The notes: generated by a model not told the origin, from the sequence alone. A stretch of 64,000 nt of DNA from Rhodococcus sp. CH91 (GCF_022554085.1 NZ_JAKFYR010000003.1:292074-356073), one strand, 5' to 3'; positions 43,634-53,704 are shown, counted from the first letter of the stretch. Program-made: numbers and translations.

Positions 43634-45469
43634 ATGGGCCACTACAAGAGCAACCTCCGCGACCTCGAGTTCAATCTCTTCGAGTTCCTGAAGATTCAGA
43701 AGGTCCTCGACGCCGGCAAGTTCGGCGACATGGACGAGGACACCGCACGCGGCATCCTCGCGGAGGTCAAGGCGCTGGCCGAGGGGCCCGCTGCCGAGGG
43801 CTTCGCCGACGCCGACCGCAACCCGCCGGTCTTCGACCCCGAGACCCATTCGGTGTCGCTTCCCGAGCCGTTCAAGAAGTCGTTCCGCGCCTGGTGGGAC
43901 GCCGGTTACTGGTCGATGGGCATTCCCGAGGAGATCGGCGGCACCGACGCACCCCGCAGTCTCCTGTGGGCCGTCAACGAGATGATGCTCGGCGCCCAGC
44001 CCGCGGCGTTCATGTACGCGGCCGGTCCGGCCTTCGCGGGCGTGCTCTACGACAACGGCACCGATGAGCAGAAGAAGTGGGCCGCCACCTGCGTCGAGCG
44101 CGGCTGGGGTGCCACCATGGTGCTCACCGAGCCCGACGCCGGTTCCGACGTCGGCGCCGGTCGTACCAAGGCGATCAAGCAGGACGACGGCTCCTGGCAC
44201 ATCGAGGGCGTCAAGCGGTTCATCACCTCCGCCGACTCCGACGACCTGTTCGAGAACATCTTCCACCTGGTCCTCGCCCGCCCCGAAGGTGCCGGCCCCG
44301 GCACCAAGGGCCTGTCGCTGTTCTTCGTCCCGAAGTTCCACTTCGACTTCGAGAAGAACGAGATGGGCGAGCGCAACGGCGTCTTCGTCACCAACGTCGA
44401 GCACAAGATGGGCATCAAGGCCTCCGCGACCTGCGAGGTCACCTTCGGCGGCCACGGCGTCCCGGCCCAGGGCTGGCTCGTCGGCGAGGTCCACAACGGC
44501 ATCGCGCAGATGTTCGACGTCATCGAGCACGCCCGCATGATGGTCGGCACCAAGGCCATCGCGACCCTGTCGACCGGTTACCTCAACGCGCTCGCGTACG
44601 CCAAGGAGCGCATCCAGGGCGCCGACCTGACTCAGATGTCCGACAAGACCGCGCCGCGCGTGTCGATCATGCGCCACCCCGACGTGCGTCGTTCGCTGGC
44701 GATGCAGAAGGCCTACTCCGAGGGTCTGCGCGCCGTTTACCTGTACACCGCCGCGCATCAGGACGACGCTGTCGCCGAGCAGGTCTCGGGCGCCGACGCC
44801 GGTCTCGCGCACCGCATCAACGACCTGCTCCTGCCGGTCGTCAAGGGTTGCGGCTCCGAGCGTGCCTACCAGTACCTGAAGGACTCCCTCCAGACCCTCG
44901 GCGGCTCGGGCTTCCTGCAGGACTACCCGATCGAGCAGTACATCCGCGACTCGAAGATCGACTCGCTGTACGAGGGCACCACCGCCATCCAGGCGCAGGA
45001 CTTCTTCTTCCGCAAGATCGCCCGCGATCGCGGCGTGGCCCTCGCCCACCTCGCCGGTGAGATCAAGAAGTTCGTCGAGCGCGACGACGCCGACCAGCGT
45101 CTCAAGAAGGAGCGCACGCTCCTGGCCACCGCGCTCGGCGAGACGCAGACGATGGTCGCGACGCTCACCCAGTACCTCATGGGCGCGCAGGAGCAGCCCA
45201 CCGAGCTGTACAAGGTCGGTCTCGGATCGGTCCGCTTCCTCGAGGCGTTCGGCGACCTGATGATCGGCTGGCTGTTGCTCGAGCACGCCGAGATCGCCCT
45301 CGCCGCGCTCGACGCCGGTGCCGGAGCCTCCGACAAGGCGTTCTACGAGGGCAAGGTCGCCGCGGCGTCCTTCTTCGCCAAGAACGTCCTGCCCGAGCTG
45401 AGTGTCGCGCGTCAGCTCATCGCCGACGTCGACCTCGACATCATGGAGCTCGACGAAGCCGCGTTCTGA
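43634..45469 (+). CDS. fadE5: Acyl-CoA dehydrogenase FadE5
   Basis: Encodes 611 residues, matching long mycobacterial FadE5, which oxidises medium to long acyl-CoAs with FAD. The FAD/acyl-CoA region shows Thr-Glu-Pro-Asp-Ala-Gly-Ser-Asp-Val and the catalytic base Glu447 in Leu-Tyr-Glu-Gly-Thr-Thr-Ala-Ile-Gln. An extra C-terminal helical domain of about 140 residues explains the length. The start Met-Gly-His-Tyr-Lys-Ser-Asn matches this family. The codon bias is very strong, as for a highly expressed gene. A terminator follows, so it is monocistronic. Confidence 0.95.
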   Translation: MGHYKSNLRDLEFNLFEFLKIQKVLDAGKFGDMDEDTARGILAEVKALAEGPAAEGFADADRNPPVFDPETHSVSLPEPFKKSFRAWWDAGYWSMGIPEEIGGTDAPRSLLWAVNEMMLGAQPAAFMYAAGPAFAGVLYDNGTDEQKKWAATCVERGWGATMVLTEPDAGSDVGAGRTKAIKQDDGSWHIEGVKRFITSADSDDLFENIFHLVLARPEGAGPGTKGLSLFFVPKFHFDFEKNEMGERNGVFVTNVEHKMGIKASATCEVTFGGHGVPAQGWLVGEVHNGIAQMFDVIEHARMMVGTKAIATLSTGYLNALAYAKERIQGADLTQMSDKTAPRVSIMRHPDVRRSLAMQKAYSEGLRAVYLYTAAHQDDAVAEQVSGADAGLAHRINDLLLPVVKGCGSERAYQYLKDSLQTLGGSGFLQDYPIEQYIRDSKIDSLYEGTTAIQAQDFFFRKIARDRGVALAHLAGEIKKFVERDDADQRLKKERTLLATALGETQTMVATLTQYLMGAQEQPTELYKVGLGSVRFLEAFGDLMIGWLLLEHAEIALAALDAGAGASDKAFYEGKVAAASFFAKNVLPELSVARQLIADVDLDIMELDEAAF

Positions 45470-45489
45470 CACGCCTCCGTCCAGCGACC

Positions 45490-45524
45490 GCAGTGACCCC
45501 GCCGTTCTCCGGCGGGGTCACTGC
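45490..45524 (+). terminator. Rho-independent terminator after fadE5
   Basis: A perfect 15-bp stem, 45490-45504 with 45510-45524, has a 5-base loop and is followed by CGTTTC. It lies 20 bases after the fadE5 stop and may also serve the convergent dehydrogenase gene. Confidence 0.85.
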
Positions 45525-45548
45525 CGTTTCTGCGCTCACCGCATCCGC

Positions 45549-46664
45549 TCAGAACAGGACGACGCCGCGCAGATTCCTGCCCTCGTGCATGTCGACGAAG
45601 CCCTGGGCGATGTCGTCGAGCTTGTAGGTGGTCGTGACGAGTTCGTCGAGTTTCAGTGCACCCGAGATGTACAGGTCGATGAGCCACGGGATGTCGGCGG
45701 TCGGCGCGGAAGCACCGAAGAGCGAACCCTGCAGGCGCTTCTGGTAGAGCACCAGTTCCATCGCACTGATGGGGATACCGAAATCGGTCATCTTCCCGAG
45801 GCCGGTGACGACACAGGTTCCCGCCTTCCGGATCGCGGAGAACGCCTCGGCGATGTGCTCTCCGGTCGTCACCCCGACCGTCACGATTGCGGAGTCCGCG
45901 CCCTGGCCGTTGGTGTACGACCGGGCGATCTCCGTCGCTTCCGCCATGCCGGCGACAGCGTGGGTGGCACCGAAGCGCAGTGCCGCCTCCCGCTTGAACG
46001 GCACCGGATCGACAGCGATGATCCGCGCGGCCCCCGCATGCGCGGCGCCCTGGACGGCGTTGATCCCGATTCCGCCGATACCCTGGACGATCACGGTCTG
46101 CCCCGGATACACCTCCGCCGAGTTGACCGCGGCACCCCATCCCGTGCCGACACCGCAACCGAGCAGGCACAGTGTGCCGAGCGGAAGATCCTTGTCCACC
46201 TTGACAGCCGAGTCCACACTCACCGTGGTGTACTGACTGAAGGTCGACAGCCCGCACGTCTGCGCCACCGGTACTCCGTCGAGGCTCAGCCGGAAACTCG
46301 ACGGATCGTCGGGACGGCTGCCCGTCATGATCGCCGCACCGCGGTCGCACAGATTCTGCAGTCCCTTCGCACACCAACGGCATCGGCCGCAGGCCGCCAG
46401 GAACGAGAAGACCACGTGGTCACCCACATTCCAGCCGGGTGTCTCCGGGCCGACCTGCACGACGACGCCGGCGCCCTCGTGCCCACCGCAGATCGGGTAA
46501 CTTCCGACCGCGTGGTCGCCGGTGGCGATGTGGTCGTCGGAGTGGCACAGACCCGCCGCCACCATCTCGACCATGAGCTCACCGCGGCGCGGCTCGTCGA
46601 GTTCGAGATCGACCACCTCGTAAGTGCCGGGTGCGCTGCGGATGATCGCGCCGCGAGTTCTCAT
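45549..46664 (-). CDS. NDMA-dependent-type alcohol dehydrogenase
   Basis: Encodes 371 residues of the zinc medium-chain family. Catalytic zinc ligands are Cys40 and His62 with a later Cys in Leu-Leu-Gly-Cys-Gly-Val; structural zinc ligands are Cys92, Cys95, Cys98 and Cys106. The cofactor loop is Gly-Ile-Gly-Gly-Ile-Gly. The overall sequence, with Gly-Ala-Ile-Ile-Arg near the start and a Cys-Gly-Gly-His-Glu-Gly block, fits the actinobacterial NDMA-dependent group, which holds NAD tightly and hands electrons to an unknown acceptor. The aldehyde dehydrogenase upstream suggests a two-step alcohol oxidation. Confidence 0.87.
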   Translation of the reverse strand: MRTRGAIIRSAPGTYEVVDLELDEPRRGELMVEMVAAGLCHSDDHIATGDHAVGSYPICGGHEGAGVVVQVGPETPGWNVGDHVVFSFLAACGRCRWCAKGLQNLCDRGAAIMTGSRPDDPSSFRLSLDGVPVAQTCGLSTFSQYTTVSVDSAVKVDKDLPLGTLCLLGCGVGTGWGAAVNSAEVYPGQTVIVQGIGGIGINAVQGAAHAGAARIIAVDPVPFKREAALRFGATHAVAGMAEATEIARSYTNGQGADSAIVTVGVTTGEHIAEAFSAIRKAGTCVVTGLGKMTDFGIPISAMELVLYQKRLQGSLFGASAPTADIPWLIDLYISGALKLDELVTTTYKLDDIAQGFVDMHEGRNLRGVVLF

Positions 46665-46710
46665 CGGTTGTCTCCTGAGGGTGTCGAAGGACTGTGCACA
46701 TAGGGTGGGG

Positions 46711-48141
46711 TCACGGGGTCACCTGGGCGGACATGCCGGCCCGGTAACCCTCGGCGTAGGGCGGCAGCATGCCCCATTCACGACGGGGATCGACGTCCGG
46801 TGCGACGAAGACCGTTCTGGCGTGGCTGAACTCGAGGAAACCCTCCCGGCCGTTGTAGTGCCCCGTACCGGACGGCCCGATGCCTCCGAACGGCGCATCG
46901 AGCATGCCGGGATGCATTGCGATGTCGTTGACGGTGACACCACCGGAAATGGTGCATTCCAGCACGATTCGTTGCTCGTCCTCGTCCCGGCCGAAATAGT
47001 AGAGCGCCAGCGGTTCGGGGCCGGAGTTGATCGCGCCCAGCACCTGGCCCAGGTCGTCGTAGGTACGCACGACCATGACCGGACCGAAGATCTCCTCCTT
47101 CGATACGGCGGCGGACTCGGGTGGATCGATGACGACGCGGAGGGGGCGGCGCCGGTCGTCGGTGGCGATGGGCTCGTCCGGAGCCGTCACGACCCGCACG
47201 CCGAGTTCCTGCGCCTGGCGGATGTATCCGTCGATCCGTGCCGCATGGCGGTCGTCGACGATCGCGGTGACATCCGGGTTTCCGGCAATCGTCGGAAACA
47301 GTTCGGTGTAGGTCTCGCTCACCTGCTCGAGGAACGGGTCGAGCTTCTCCGCCGGGACGTACACGGTGTCGGCGGAGACGCACAACTGACCGCTGTTGGT
47401 CGACTTGCCGACCGTGATGCGGTAGGCGGCCGTGTCGAGATCCGCGGAACGACCCACGATCACCGGCGACTTACCACCGAGCTCGAGCGTGACGGGCACG
47501 AGATTGAGAGCGGCGTTCGCCATCACCGACCGGCCGGCGGCTTCGCCGCCGGTGAACACGATGTGGTCGAACGGCAGGGAGGTCAGGGCTTTCGCGACAT
47601 CCGGTCCACCGGTGACCACCGCGATCTCGGCGGGATCGAGGAAATCCGCAGCGGCCTCCGCCAGCGCCCTCGCGGTGCGCGGCACCACCTCGGAGGGCTT
47701 GAGGACAGCGCGGTTGCCCGCAGCCAGAACCCCAGCAAGCGGGCTCAGCAGCGTGAACACCGGAGCGTTCCACGTTCCGATGATCGCGATCGAACCCTTG
47801 GGCCGGTACTGAACCGACGCGGTGGCCCCCAGCTGGTCGTACGGCGGGAACGGGGTGCGCTGCTCCGAGCGCATCCAGTCCTCGAGATGGTCGCGCGCGT
47901 ACTTCAGCGCCGAGAGCGAACCGAGCACGTCGTTGGTGGTGGAGTATCCGGGGTGCCGCCCACCGAAGTCGGCGTCGATCGCGTCCACGATCTCGTCGGT
48001 GCGGGCGACGAGCATGTCGATCACGCGCTGAATGCGCTCCCGGCGCTGCGAAGCCGAACTGCTGCGCTGTGAACGGAACTGTCGCTGCTGCTTCTCGAGC
48101 AACTCACCGAGGACGGGATCGGCGCTGGTCACAATGGTCAT
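46711..48141 (-). CDS. Aldehyde dehydrogenase, coniferyl-aldehyde type
   Basis: Encodes 476 residues. Catalytic Glu220 (Thr-Leu-Glu-Leu-Gly-Gly-Lys) and Cys254 (Asn-Ser-Gly-Gln-Leu-Cys) are in place, with the Trp-Asn-Ala-Pro cofactor segment at 124-127. The short N-terminus and the pattern Asp-Ala-Ile-Asp-Ala-Asp-Phe-Gly-Gly resemble CalB-type coniferyl aldehyde dehydrogenases and class 3 enzymes; the true substrate may be any fatty or aromatic aldehyde. ATG 48141 was chosen over an upstream in-frame ATG lacking conserved sequence. It precedes the NDMA-type dehydrogenase by 46 nt, same strand. Confidence 0.9.
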   Translation of the reverse strand: MTIVTSADPVLGELLEKQQRQFRSQRSSSASQRRERIQRVIDMLVARTDEIVDAIDADFGGRHPGYSTTNDVLGSLSALKYARDHLEDWMRSEQRTPFPPYDQLGATASVQYRPKGSIAIIGTWNAPVFTLLSPLAGVLAAGNRAVLKPSEVVPRTARALAEAAADFLDPAEIAVVTGGPDVAKALTSLPFDHIVFTGGEAAGRSVMANAALNLVPVTLELGGKSPVIVGRSADLDTAAYRITVGKSTNSGQLCVSADTVYVPAEKLDPFLEQVSETYTELFPTIAGNPDVTAIVDDRHAARIDGYIRQAQELGVRVVTAPDEPIATDDRRRPLRVVIDPPESAAVSKEEIFGPVMVVRTYDDLGQVLGAINSGPEPLALYYFGRDEDEQRIVLECTISGGVTVNDIAMHPGMLDAPFGGIGPSGTGHYNGREGFLEFSHARTVFVAPDVDPRREWGMLPPYAEGYRAGMSAQVTP

Positions 48142-48254
48142 GAGGCGGACGGTATGAGGAGCATCACACCCCACGCACGCAATTCCCGCTCACCGGGACC
48201 TCTCGACGCCGGAACGTCGGCGAGAGACGATCGGGCGGCGCCGAACGAGGATAT

Positions 48255-48272
48255 TGACAACATGCATTGTCA
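48255..48272. promoter_or_regulatory. Inverted repeat between aldehyde dehydrogenase and MpaB genes
   Basis: TGACAA-CATGCA-TTGTCA is a perfect 6-bp inverted repeat ending 16 bases before the GTG of the MpaB gene, in an AT-richer patch. Repressor sites of TetR/GntR type look like this. No regulator gene is adjacent, so the binding protein is unknown. Confidence 0.5.
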
Positions 48273-48288
48273 GTAGGACGCTGACCAC

Positions 48289-49497
48289 GTGACCATCACC
48301 GGTACGTCGACCACCCGGTACATGCGCGACCGCAAGAAGGCCGCGCGCATCACCGCGCCACTGCGTCCTTTCGCAGGACGAGCGCCGGATGCCACCCCCG
48401 ACGAAGAGCAGGCCTTGCGCCGCGCCCTGCTCGAACGCGACGAACCCAGCGCCGAACTCGTGCGCGCCATCCGACAGGACCGGACCGTCACCCTCGCGCA
48501 GTTCCGGACGGCGCTCGCAGAGGGAATCGACGCCGTGCCGGACGCCCCTGATGTGCTCCGGAAATATTTCGCGATGCTCGAGGACACCCCCGGCTGGGTC
48601 GACCGCGACAAGATCGCGCTCGGTGCGCGCACCCTGCGCAGGGTCGGCTCCGATGTCGGCGATGTTCTCGCCTACGGTTCCCTGCTCGGTGGCTACAACA
48701 ACTCCGGCCCCCTACCGGTCCTCACGTCGTCCGGGCGGCTCACCGGCGAACGCACCCGACGACGCATCGCCGAAACGGGCACCTGGTGGAACGCATGCGT
48801 CACCGACGGGGGTCTCGAACGCTTCGGAGAAGGGTTCAGGCTCTCCGTGCACGTGCGTCTCATGCACGCCTTCGTCGACTATCACCACGAGCACGACGCC
48901 GGCTGGGACACCGAGTTCCGTGGCCTACCCGTCAACCAATTCGACCAGGCGGGCACGCTGGGCCTGTTCTCGATCACCTTCCTGCTGCACACCCGTGTCC
49001 TGGGTGTGCGATACACCCGGCGCGAGGCCGAGGCCGTACTGCACCTGTGGGCCTACGTCGGGTGGCTGATGGGCGTCGACCCGACATGGCTGCGCTTCGA
49101 CGAGCGGGCCGGACTGCGGATGATGTACCAGATCGGCTCGTCGTCCCCCGCGGCCGACGAGAACAGCCACCTGCTCGCCGCATCGCTCGTGGAACTCCCC
49201 CTCCTGATGCCGTATCCGCGTTTCCGCACGCTCCGCCGCCGGTACGAATACGAACGCGGACTGTCGCTGGCGACGACCCTGCTCGGCCCATCCGGAGTCC
49301 GCGCCCTGAAGGTTCCCATGCGACCGCCCTGGTATCCGGTCGGCCGCTTCGCCGTCAATGTCGCCAAACACCATGTGATCGGCCGTTTTCCGGCCGGAAA
49401 AGCATGGTTGCAGCGACTCGGGGAGAAGCAGTTGCGCGACGCGCAGCTGAGCATTCTCGACGGAGAGATCCCCGACGTGGTGCCGTTGCCGGAGTGA
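48289..49497 (+). CDS. MpaB/Lcp-like oxygenase (DUF2236)
   Basis: Encodes 402 residues, longer than the first family member at 14968. DUF2236 features include Ala-Tyr-Gly-Ser-Leu-Leu-Gly-Gly-Tyr, Thr-Trp-Trp-Asn, Arg-Leu-Met-His-Ala-Phe-Val (probable haem ligand His), and Trp-Leu-Met-Gly-Val-Asp. The length and Lys-Val-Pro-Met-Arg-Pro end resemble latex-clearing-type proteins, but those are exported and this one has no signal peptide. A haem oxygenase on an unknown hydrophobic substrate is the safest reading. GTG 48289 is the chosen start, just after the inverted repeat. Confidence 0.82.
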   Translation: MTITGTSTTRYMRDRKKAARITAPLRPFAGRAPDATPDEEQALRRALLERDEPSAELVRAIRQDRTVTLAQFRTALAEGIDAVPDAPDVLRKYFAMLEDTPGWVDRDKIALGARTLRRVGSDVGDVLAYGSLLGGYNNSGPLPVLTSSGRLTGERTRRRIAETGTWWNACVTDGGLERFGEGFRLSVHVRLMHAFVDYHHEHDAGWDTEFRGLPVNQFDQAGTLGLFSITFLLHTRVLGVRYTRREAEAVLHLWAYVGWLMGVDPTWLRFDERAGLRMMYQIGSSSPAADENSHLLAASLVELPLLMPYPRFRTLRRRYEYERGLSLATTLLGPSGVRALKVPMRPPWYPVGRFAVNVAKHHVIGRFPAGKAWLQRLGEKQLRDAQLSILDGEIPDVVPLPE

Positions 49498-49518
49498 TCG
49501 AGGAGGCAGGAGGGTGGC

Positions 49519-52077
49519 CTACTCCGGGGTCTCTCCCTGCGCGGGCGCCTCGGGTTCCGCCGGAGCGGCGGTGTCGGGACCGGAGTCCGAATCACCCGAA
49601 TCCGAACCCTCGCCCTCACCGGACGGCGCGGGTTCGTCGCGCTGCTCCGGCTCGGGACTGACGCACTTGACGATCGGAACCGGGTCGTAGCGCACAGTGC
49701 GGGTCGTGTTCGAGATCTGCGCACCGGTCCGGGCATCGGTGACGATCCGGGTGTCGCTGACCGTGAAGCCCTGCGCACCGCTCGACGGGATGCAGCTGGG
49801 ACCGGCAGGCAGCGTGATGGTGTTGGGCGAGGTGAAGTTCGTGCGCTGTCCCGTGATGGACTGCACGTCGACCGTCTTCGTCCCCCAGATGCGCACGGTG
49901 ATGTCGGAGCTGGTACCGATCGCCTGGATCAGCACACCCGTGTCGAAGGGATTGCGGAACTTCAGATCGATGGCACCGTCGTAGATCGTTGCCTCACGCG
50001 CGGCCGGATACCGCGAGATGTAGTAACTGTGCTCGGTGTGCTCGACGTCCTCCATCCCGGCGAAATAGGTCGCGTTGTACAGAGTGGTCGCGAGCTGGCT
50101 GATGCCACCGCCCACCGCCTTGCCGGGGCGTCCGGCCTCGATGATGCCCGACTCGACGTAACCCTGCGCCGCACCCCGCGGCCCGGTGTAAGCGTTGAAG
50201 GAGAACGTCTCCCCCGGCTTGACGATGGCGCCGTTGATCTCCTGGGCCGCCAGCCGGATGTTGACGCCGGAGGCGTACTCGAACCCGCTGGTGGTGAACT
50301 CCGACACCACTTCCTTGATGCCCAGCTTCTCGGCGCCCTCGGTGGTGAGCTCCGGCTCGGCCTTCTCGTACACCGCGTCGATGCTGCGGTCGCCCTCCTC
50401 TTTCAACAGGTCGGGCAGATTCTCCAGCGTGACCGGCCAGTCGACGAGCTCACCGGTCCGGCTGGGCACGATCGACGGGCGACCACCCTCGAGGACGATC
50501 TGTGCGTCCTTCGGTTCGTTCTCCGAAGATGCGAGTTGCGGCGCGAGGATCCCGATCGCGGCGTCGGTGTTGTACTGCGGTTCGAGGCCACCCGAACCGT
50601 CCGGAACGAACGACAGCACCGCACCCACGGCATCGCGCGGAAGCACACCGGTGACACCGTCGAGTCCCCGCACGACCAGATCCTGGGAGACGGCGGGAAC
50701 CGCGATCTCGGCGAGCGCCCGGTCCAGCCCCTCACGGGTGACCGTGACGTCCACGCTCTCGACAGGCAGCGACACGTCACCGAACGGCCATCGCTCCGCG
50801 AACACGTCGGCGGCCAGCACCGGGTCGACCTGCTGCCCGGGCTGGGGCGTCACGGGCACGGGTGTGCCCTCCTCGAAGAGGATGTTGCCTTCGCGAGGTT
50901 CGTGAGCCGCCGCGGCGGTCGCCTTCTCGATGGCAGCGGTGAGTGCGGCATCGTCCCGGGTGGAGACCACACCGATCTCCTCGTCACCGAAGAACGACGC
51001 CAGTCGCGTGAACGGATTCAGAGGTTGCGATCCGACGCGGTCGAAGGTCGCGGCCCAGTCGATGCCGATACCGGCCTCCGCCGGCACGATCTGCCCCTCC
51101 GTGTCACCCGCGGTCACCACGACCGGAGCCTCGAGGCGCGGTGTGAGTTCCTCGGTCAACTTCGCCTCGGCCGAATCGAGCGACATGCCGCCGATCTCGA
51201 TGCCGGCGACAGTGACACCTCGCGGGACCTTGCCCGACGACACAGCGAGATCGGCCACGTACAGGACGGCGAGCAGCGCGACCACTCCACCGACGACGAG
51301 AGCGATCGTGCGCTTCGGCAGATTCGACCACGGTCGGCCCGAATCACCTCCGGAGCCTCCGGGGCCTCCCGTCGGAGGTGGTGTGACGGGCGGCGGACCC
51401 TGGGGAGGCGATCCGGCCTGCAGATGCTCCGTCGGTGCGTCCGGCTGCGCCGGGCGGCCGGCCGGGGGCATCGCCGTCGTCGCAGGCGGAGGATTCTCTC
51501 CTCGCCCCTGGGGGATCCGAGCGGTCGCCGCGGCGGACCCGTCACCCGGGCTGCGCTCGGCGGGCCGGACGACCGGGATGACCGCGGTGGGCGCTTCCGA
51601 CGGGGGGACCTCCTCGGCCGGAGTGGCCTCGCCGTCCTGGGCTGAGGTCTCCTTCGAGCCCTCGGCCGGAATCGCCTCCGTGTCCTCGGGCGCTCCTTCC
51701 CTGGAGCTGCCGGCCGGTGCTACCTGCTCGGCCGCATCGCTCGCCTTCGGCTCGGCCGCATCGCTCGCCTTCGGCTCGGCCGCATCGCTCGCCTTCGGCT
51801 CGGCCGCATCGCTCGCCTTCGGCGCGGTGACACCGGTCGCCTTCGGCTCCGCCACATCGGCCGCCTTCGGCTCTGCCGCATCACTCGCCTTCGGCTCGGT
51901 GACATCGCTCGCCTTCGGCTCGGTCACCTCACGTGGAGGAACGACCGCTTCGAAACGCTCGGTGGGAGCCGACGCGCCATCGTCCTCACGAGCCGATTCC
52001 GCCGGCACACCGGGGTCGTCGACCCGTGCGTCATCGTGCTCGTGATGGGAATCGTCGGTCCCGTTACTGCCGCTCAC
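49519..52077 (-). CDS. VanW-family membrane protein with repeat-rich N-terminus
   Basis: Encodes 852 residues. A cytoplasmic, low-complexity N-terminal region (1-250) contains eight copies of an octapeptide at 51-114, then Pro-rich sequence; one membrane helix spans 257-278. Outside are two peptidoglycan-binding-4-type repeats (about 290-590) and a VanW domain (about 600-705: Glu-Thr-Phe-Ser-Phe-Asn, Gly-Gly-Gly-Ile-Ser-Gln, Tyr-Asn-Ala). An acidic tail follows. This matches the YoaR/VanW class anchored in the membrane and facing peptidoglycan; no enzyme activity is established. GTG 52077 has AAGGGAT before it. Confidence 0.88.
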   Translation of the reverse strand: MSGSNGTDDSHHEHDDARVDDPGVPAESAREDDGASAPTERFEAVVPPREVTEPKASDVTEPKASDAAEPKAADVAEPKATGVTAPKASDAAEPKASDAAEPKASDAAEPKASDAAEQVAPAGSSREGAPEDTEAIPAEGSKETSAQDGEATPAEEVPPSEAPTAVIPVVRPAERSPGDGSAAATARIPQGRGENPPPATTAMPPAGRPAQPDAPTEHLQAGSPPQGPPPVTPPPTGGPGGSGGDSGRPWSNLPKRTIALVVGGVVALLAVLYVADLAVSSGKVPRGVTVAGIEIGGMSLDSAEAKLTEELTPRLEAPVVVTAGDTEGQIVPAEAGIGIDWAATFDRVGSQPLNPFTRLASFFGDEEIGVVSTRDDAALTAAIEKATAAAAHEPREGNILFEEGTPVPVTPQPGQQVDPVLAADVFAERWPFGDVSLPVESVDVTVTREGLDRALAEIAVPAVSQDLVVRGLDGVTGVLPRDAVGAVLSFVPDGSGGLEPQYNTDAAIGILAPQLASSENEPKDAQIVLEGGRPSIVPSRTGELVDWPVTLENLPDLLKEEGDRSIDAVYEKAEPELTTEGAEKLGIKEVVSEFTTSGFEYASGVNIRLAAQEINGAIVKPGETFSFNAYTGPRGAAQGYVESGIIEAGRPGKAVGGGISQLATTLYNATYFAGMEDVEHTEHSYYISRYPAAREATIYDGAIDLKFRNPFDTGVLIQAIGTSSDITVRIWGTKTVDVQSITGQRTNFTSPNTITLPAGPSCIPSSGAQGFTVSDTRIVTDARTGAQISNTTRTVRYDPVPIVKCVSPEPEQRDEPAPSGEGEGSDSGDSDSGPDTAAPAEPEAPAQGETPE
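51736..51927 (-). repeat. Eight 24-bp in-frame repeats
   Basis: 192 bases hold eight tandem 24-base units coding variants of Ala-Ala-Glu-Pro-Lys-Ala-Ser-Asp. The last four copies (lower coordinates) are nearly identical in DNA; the outer copies have drifted (Val-Thr-Glu-Pro, Val-Ala-Glu-Pro, Val-Thr-Ala-Pro). This points to recent slippage within one side of an older repeat. Unit length is a multiple of three, so copy changes keep the VanW frame. Confidence 0.93.
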
Positions 52078-52284
52078 CCGGATCCCTTCGCAAAGCTGGC
52101 GCACCCTCGGATTCGCGCGCCGACTACCTGCTTCAAGGGTAGTGCCCCGCTTCGACACGGCTGCGCGGGGAAGGGCGCATGCGGGGGTGGTCCGGGAATG
52201 CGAAGACCCCGCGTTGCTACCAGGTCGGGGGTCAGGCAGCAGCGCGGGGTCGCTGGGTCTATCGCTGTGGAGCCTCCGGCGTTA

Positions 52285-52317
52285 CACACCGGTCGGAATT
52301 TTTTTCCGGCCGGTGTG
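52285..52317 (-). terminator. Terminator after fadA2
   Basis: CACACCGGTCGGAA at 52285-52298 pairs with 52304-52317 with one G-U type mismatch around a 5-base T loop. It is 14 bases beyond the fadA2 stop and upstream of the VanW gene start, on the same strand. Confidence 0.75.
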
Positions 52318-52330
52318 CACGACCTCCGGA

Positions 52331-53644
52331 TCAGGCCTCGAGGATGGCCGTCACACCCTGCCCGCCCGCGGCACAGATGGAGATCAGACCGCGCACGGGC
52401 TTGCCGGTCTCCTGCTTCTTCTCGTGCAGCATCTTCGCCAGCGAGGCGACGATCCGCCCGCCGGTCGCGGCGAAGGGATGACCGGCGGCCAGCGACGAGC
52501 CGTTGACGTTGAGCTTGCTGCGATCGATCGATCCCAGAGGCGCGTCGAGGCCCAGCTTGCCCTTGCAGTACTCCTCGGACTCGAACGCCTGCAGCGTGGC
52601 GAGAACCACCGAGGCGAACGCCTCGTGGATCTCGTAGAAATCGAAGTCCTGCAGCGTCAGGCCGTTGCGCTGCAGAAGACGCGGGATCGCATAGGTGGGA
52701 GCCATGAGCAGGCCGTCGCCACCGTGGATGTAGTCGACCGCAGCGGTCTCGGAATCCACCAGGTAGGCGAGCACCGGGAGCTTGCGCTCGGCGGCCCACT
52801 CCTCGCTCGACAGCAGGGCGGCGGACGCACCGTCGGTCAGAGGCGTCGAGTTACCGGCAGTCATGGTGGCGTCACCGAGCTTGTTGCCGAAGACCGGCTT
52901 CAGCGTCGCCAGCTTCTCGACCGACGAGTCGGGACGCAGGTTGTCGTCGCGCGTCAGGCCGAGGAACGGCGTGACGAGATCATCGAAGAATCCGCGGTCG
53001 TAGGCCGCGGCCATGTTCCGGTGGCTGGCGACCGCGAGTTCGTCCTGCGCCTCCCGGGCGATGCCGAATTCCTTCGCGGTGATCGCGGCGTGCTCACCCA
53101 TCGACAGGCCGGTGCGCGGCTCCCCGTTGCGAGGGATCTCGATGCCGAGCATCGACGGACGTACGTTGCCGAGGAGCTTGACGCGGTCGGCCGTGGAACG
53201 GGCGCGATTGAGGGACAGCAGGAACTCGCGCAGCTGATTGTTGACCGCGATCGGGGCGTCGGAGGTGGTGTCGACGCCACCACCGATGCCGGCCTCGATG
53301 CGTCCTGCGGCGATGGCATCGCCGACAGCGATGATCGACTGCAGGCCGGTGCCGCACGCCTGCTGGAGATCCCAGGCGGGGGTGTACGGGCTCAGTGCGC
53401 TACCGAGAACGCATTCGCGCATGAGGTTGAAGTCGCGGCTGTGCTTGAGGACCGCACCGCCGACCACCGCGCCGAGCCGTTCGCCCTGGAGGTTGAAGCG
53501 ACCCACCAGTCCGTCGAGGGTGGCGGTGAACATGTCCTGGTTCGAGGCGCGCGCATATTTGCGGTCGGAGCGGGCGAACGGGATCCGGTTGCCTCCGAGA
53601 ACGGCGACACGGCGCTCTTGCTTGGAACGGGCTTTGGTGGTCAC
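52331..53644 (-). CDS. fadA2: Acetyl-CoA acetyltransferase FadA2
   Basis: Encodes 437 residues of the thiolase family. Nucleophile Cys97 lies in Gln-Ala-Cys-Gly-Thr-Gly, His389 in Ala-Ala-Gly-His-Pro-Phe and the second Cys424 in Ile-Cys-Ala-Ala-Gly-Gly-Gln-Gly, so thiolytic and condensing chemistry are both possible. Length and neighbours match mycobacterial FadA2 (Rv0243 type): it is divergent from fabG4-htdX. It probably cuts 3-ketoacyl-CoA in fatty-acid degradation. A shared operator lies in the 124-nt gap to fabG4. Confidence 0.94.
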   Translation of the reverse strand: MTTKARSKQERRVAVLGGNRIPFARSDRKYARASNQDMFTATLDGLVGRFNLQGERLGAVVGGAVLKHSRDFNLMRECVLGSALSPYTPAWDLQQACGTGLQSIIAVGDAIAAGRIEAGIGGGVDTTSDAPIAVNNQLREFLLSLNRARSTADRVKLLGNVRPSMLGIEIPRNGEPRTGLSMGEHAAITAKEFGIAREAQDELAVASHRNMAAAYDRGFFDDLVTPFLGLTRDDNLRPDSSVEKLATLKPVFGNKLGDATMTAGNSTPLTDGASAALLSSEEWAAERKLPVLAYLVDSETAAVDYIHGGDGLLMAPTYAIPRLLQRNGLTLQDFDFYEIHEAFASVVLATLQAFESEEYCKGKLGLDAPLGSIDRSKLNVNGSSLAAGHPFAATGGRIVASLAKMLHEKKQETGKPVRGLISICAAGGQGVTAILEA

Positions 53645-53686
53645 TGGTGTCTCCCGGTTTCGGACGGATTCGAATTCTGGCTACTA

Positions 53687-53704
53687 TTCTTACTCACGGG
53701 TAAG
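53687..53704. promoter_or_regulatory. Shared TetR-type operator between fadA2 and fabG4
   Basis: Reads TTCTTACTCACGGGTAAG. It contains the inverted arms CTTAC and GTAAG around six bases and sits between the two divergent starts, so one protein bound here could control both directions. It matches the sites at 43561 and 56694. Confidence 0.72.

Noticed and set aside
51736-51927. Repeat array as a possible CRISPR
   Set aside because: Units are contiguous 24-mers without spacers and encode an in-frame peptide repeat.
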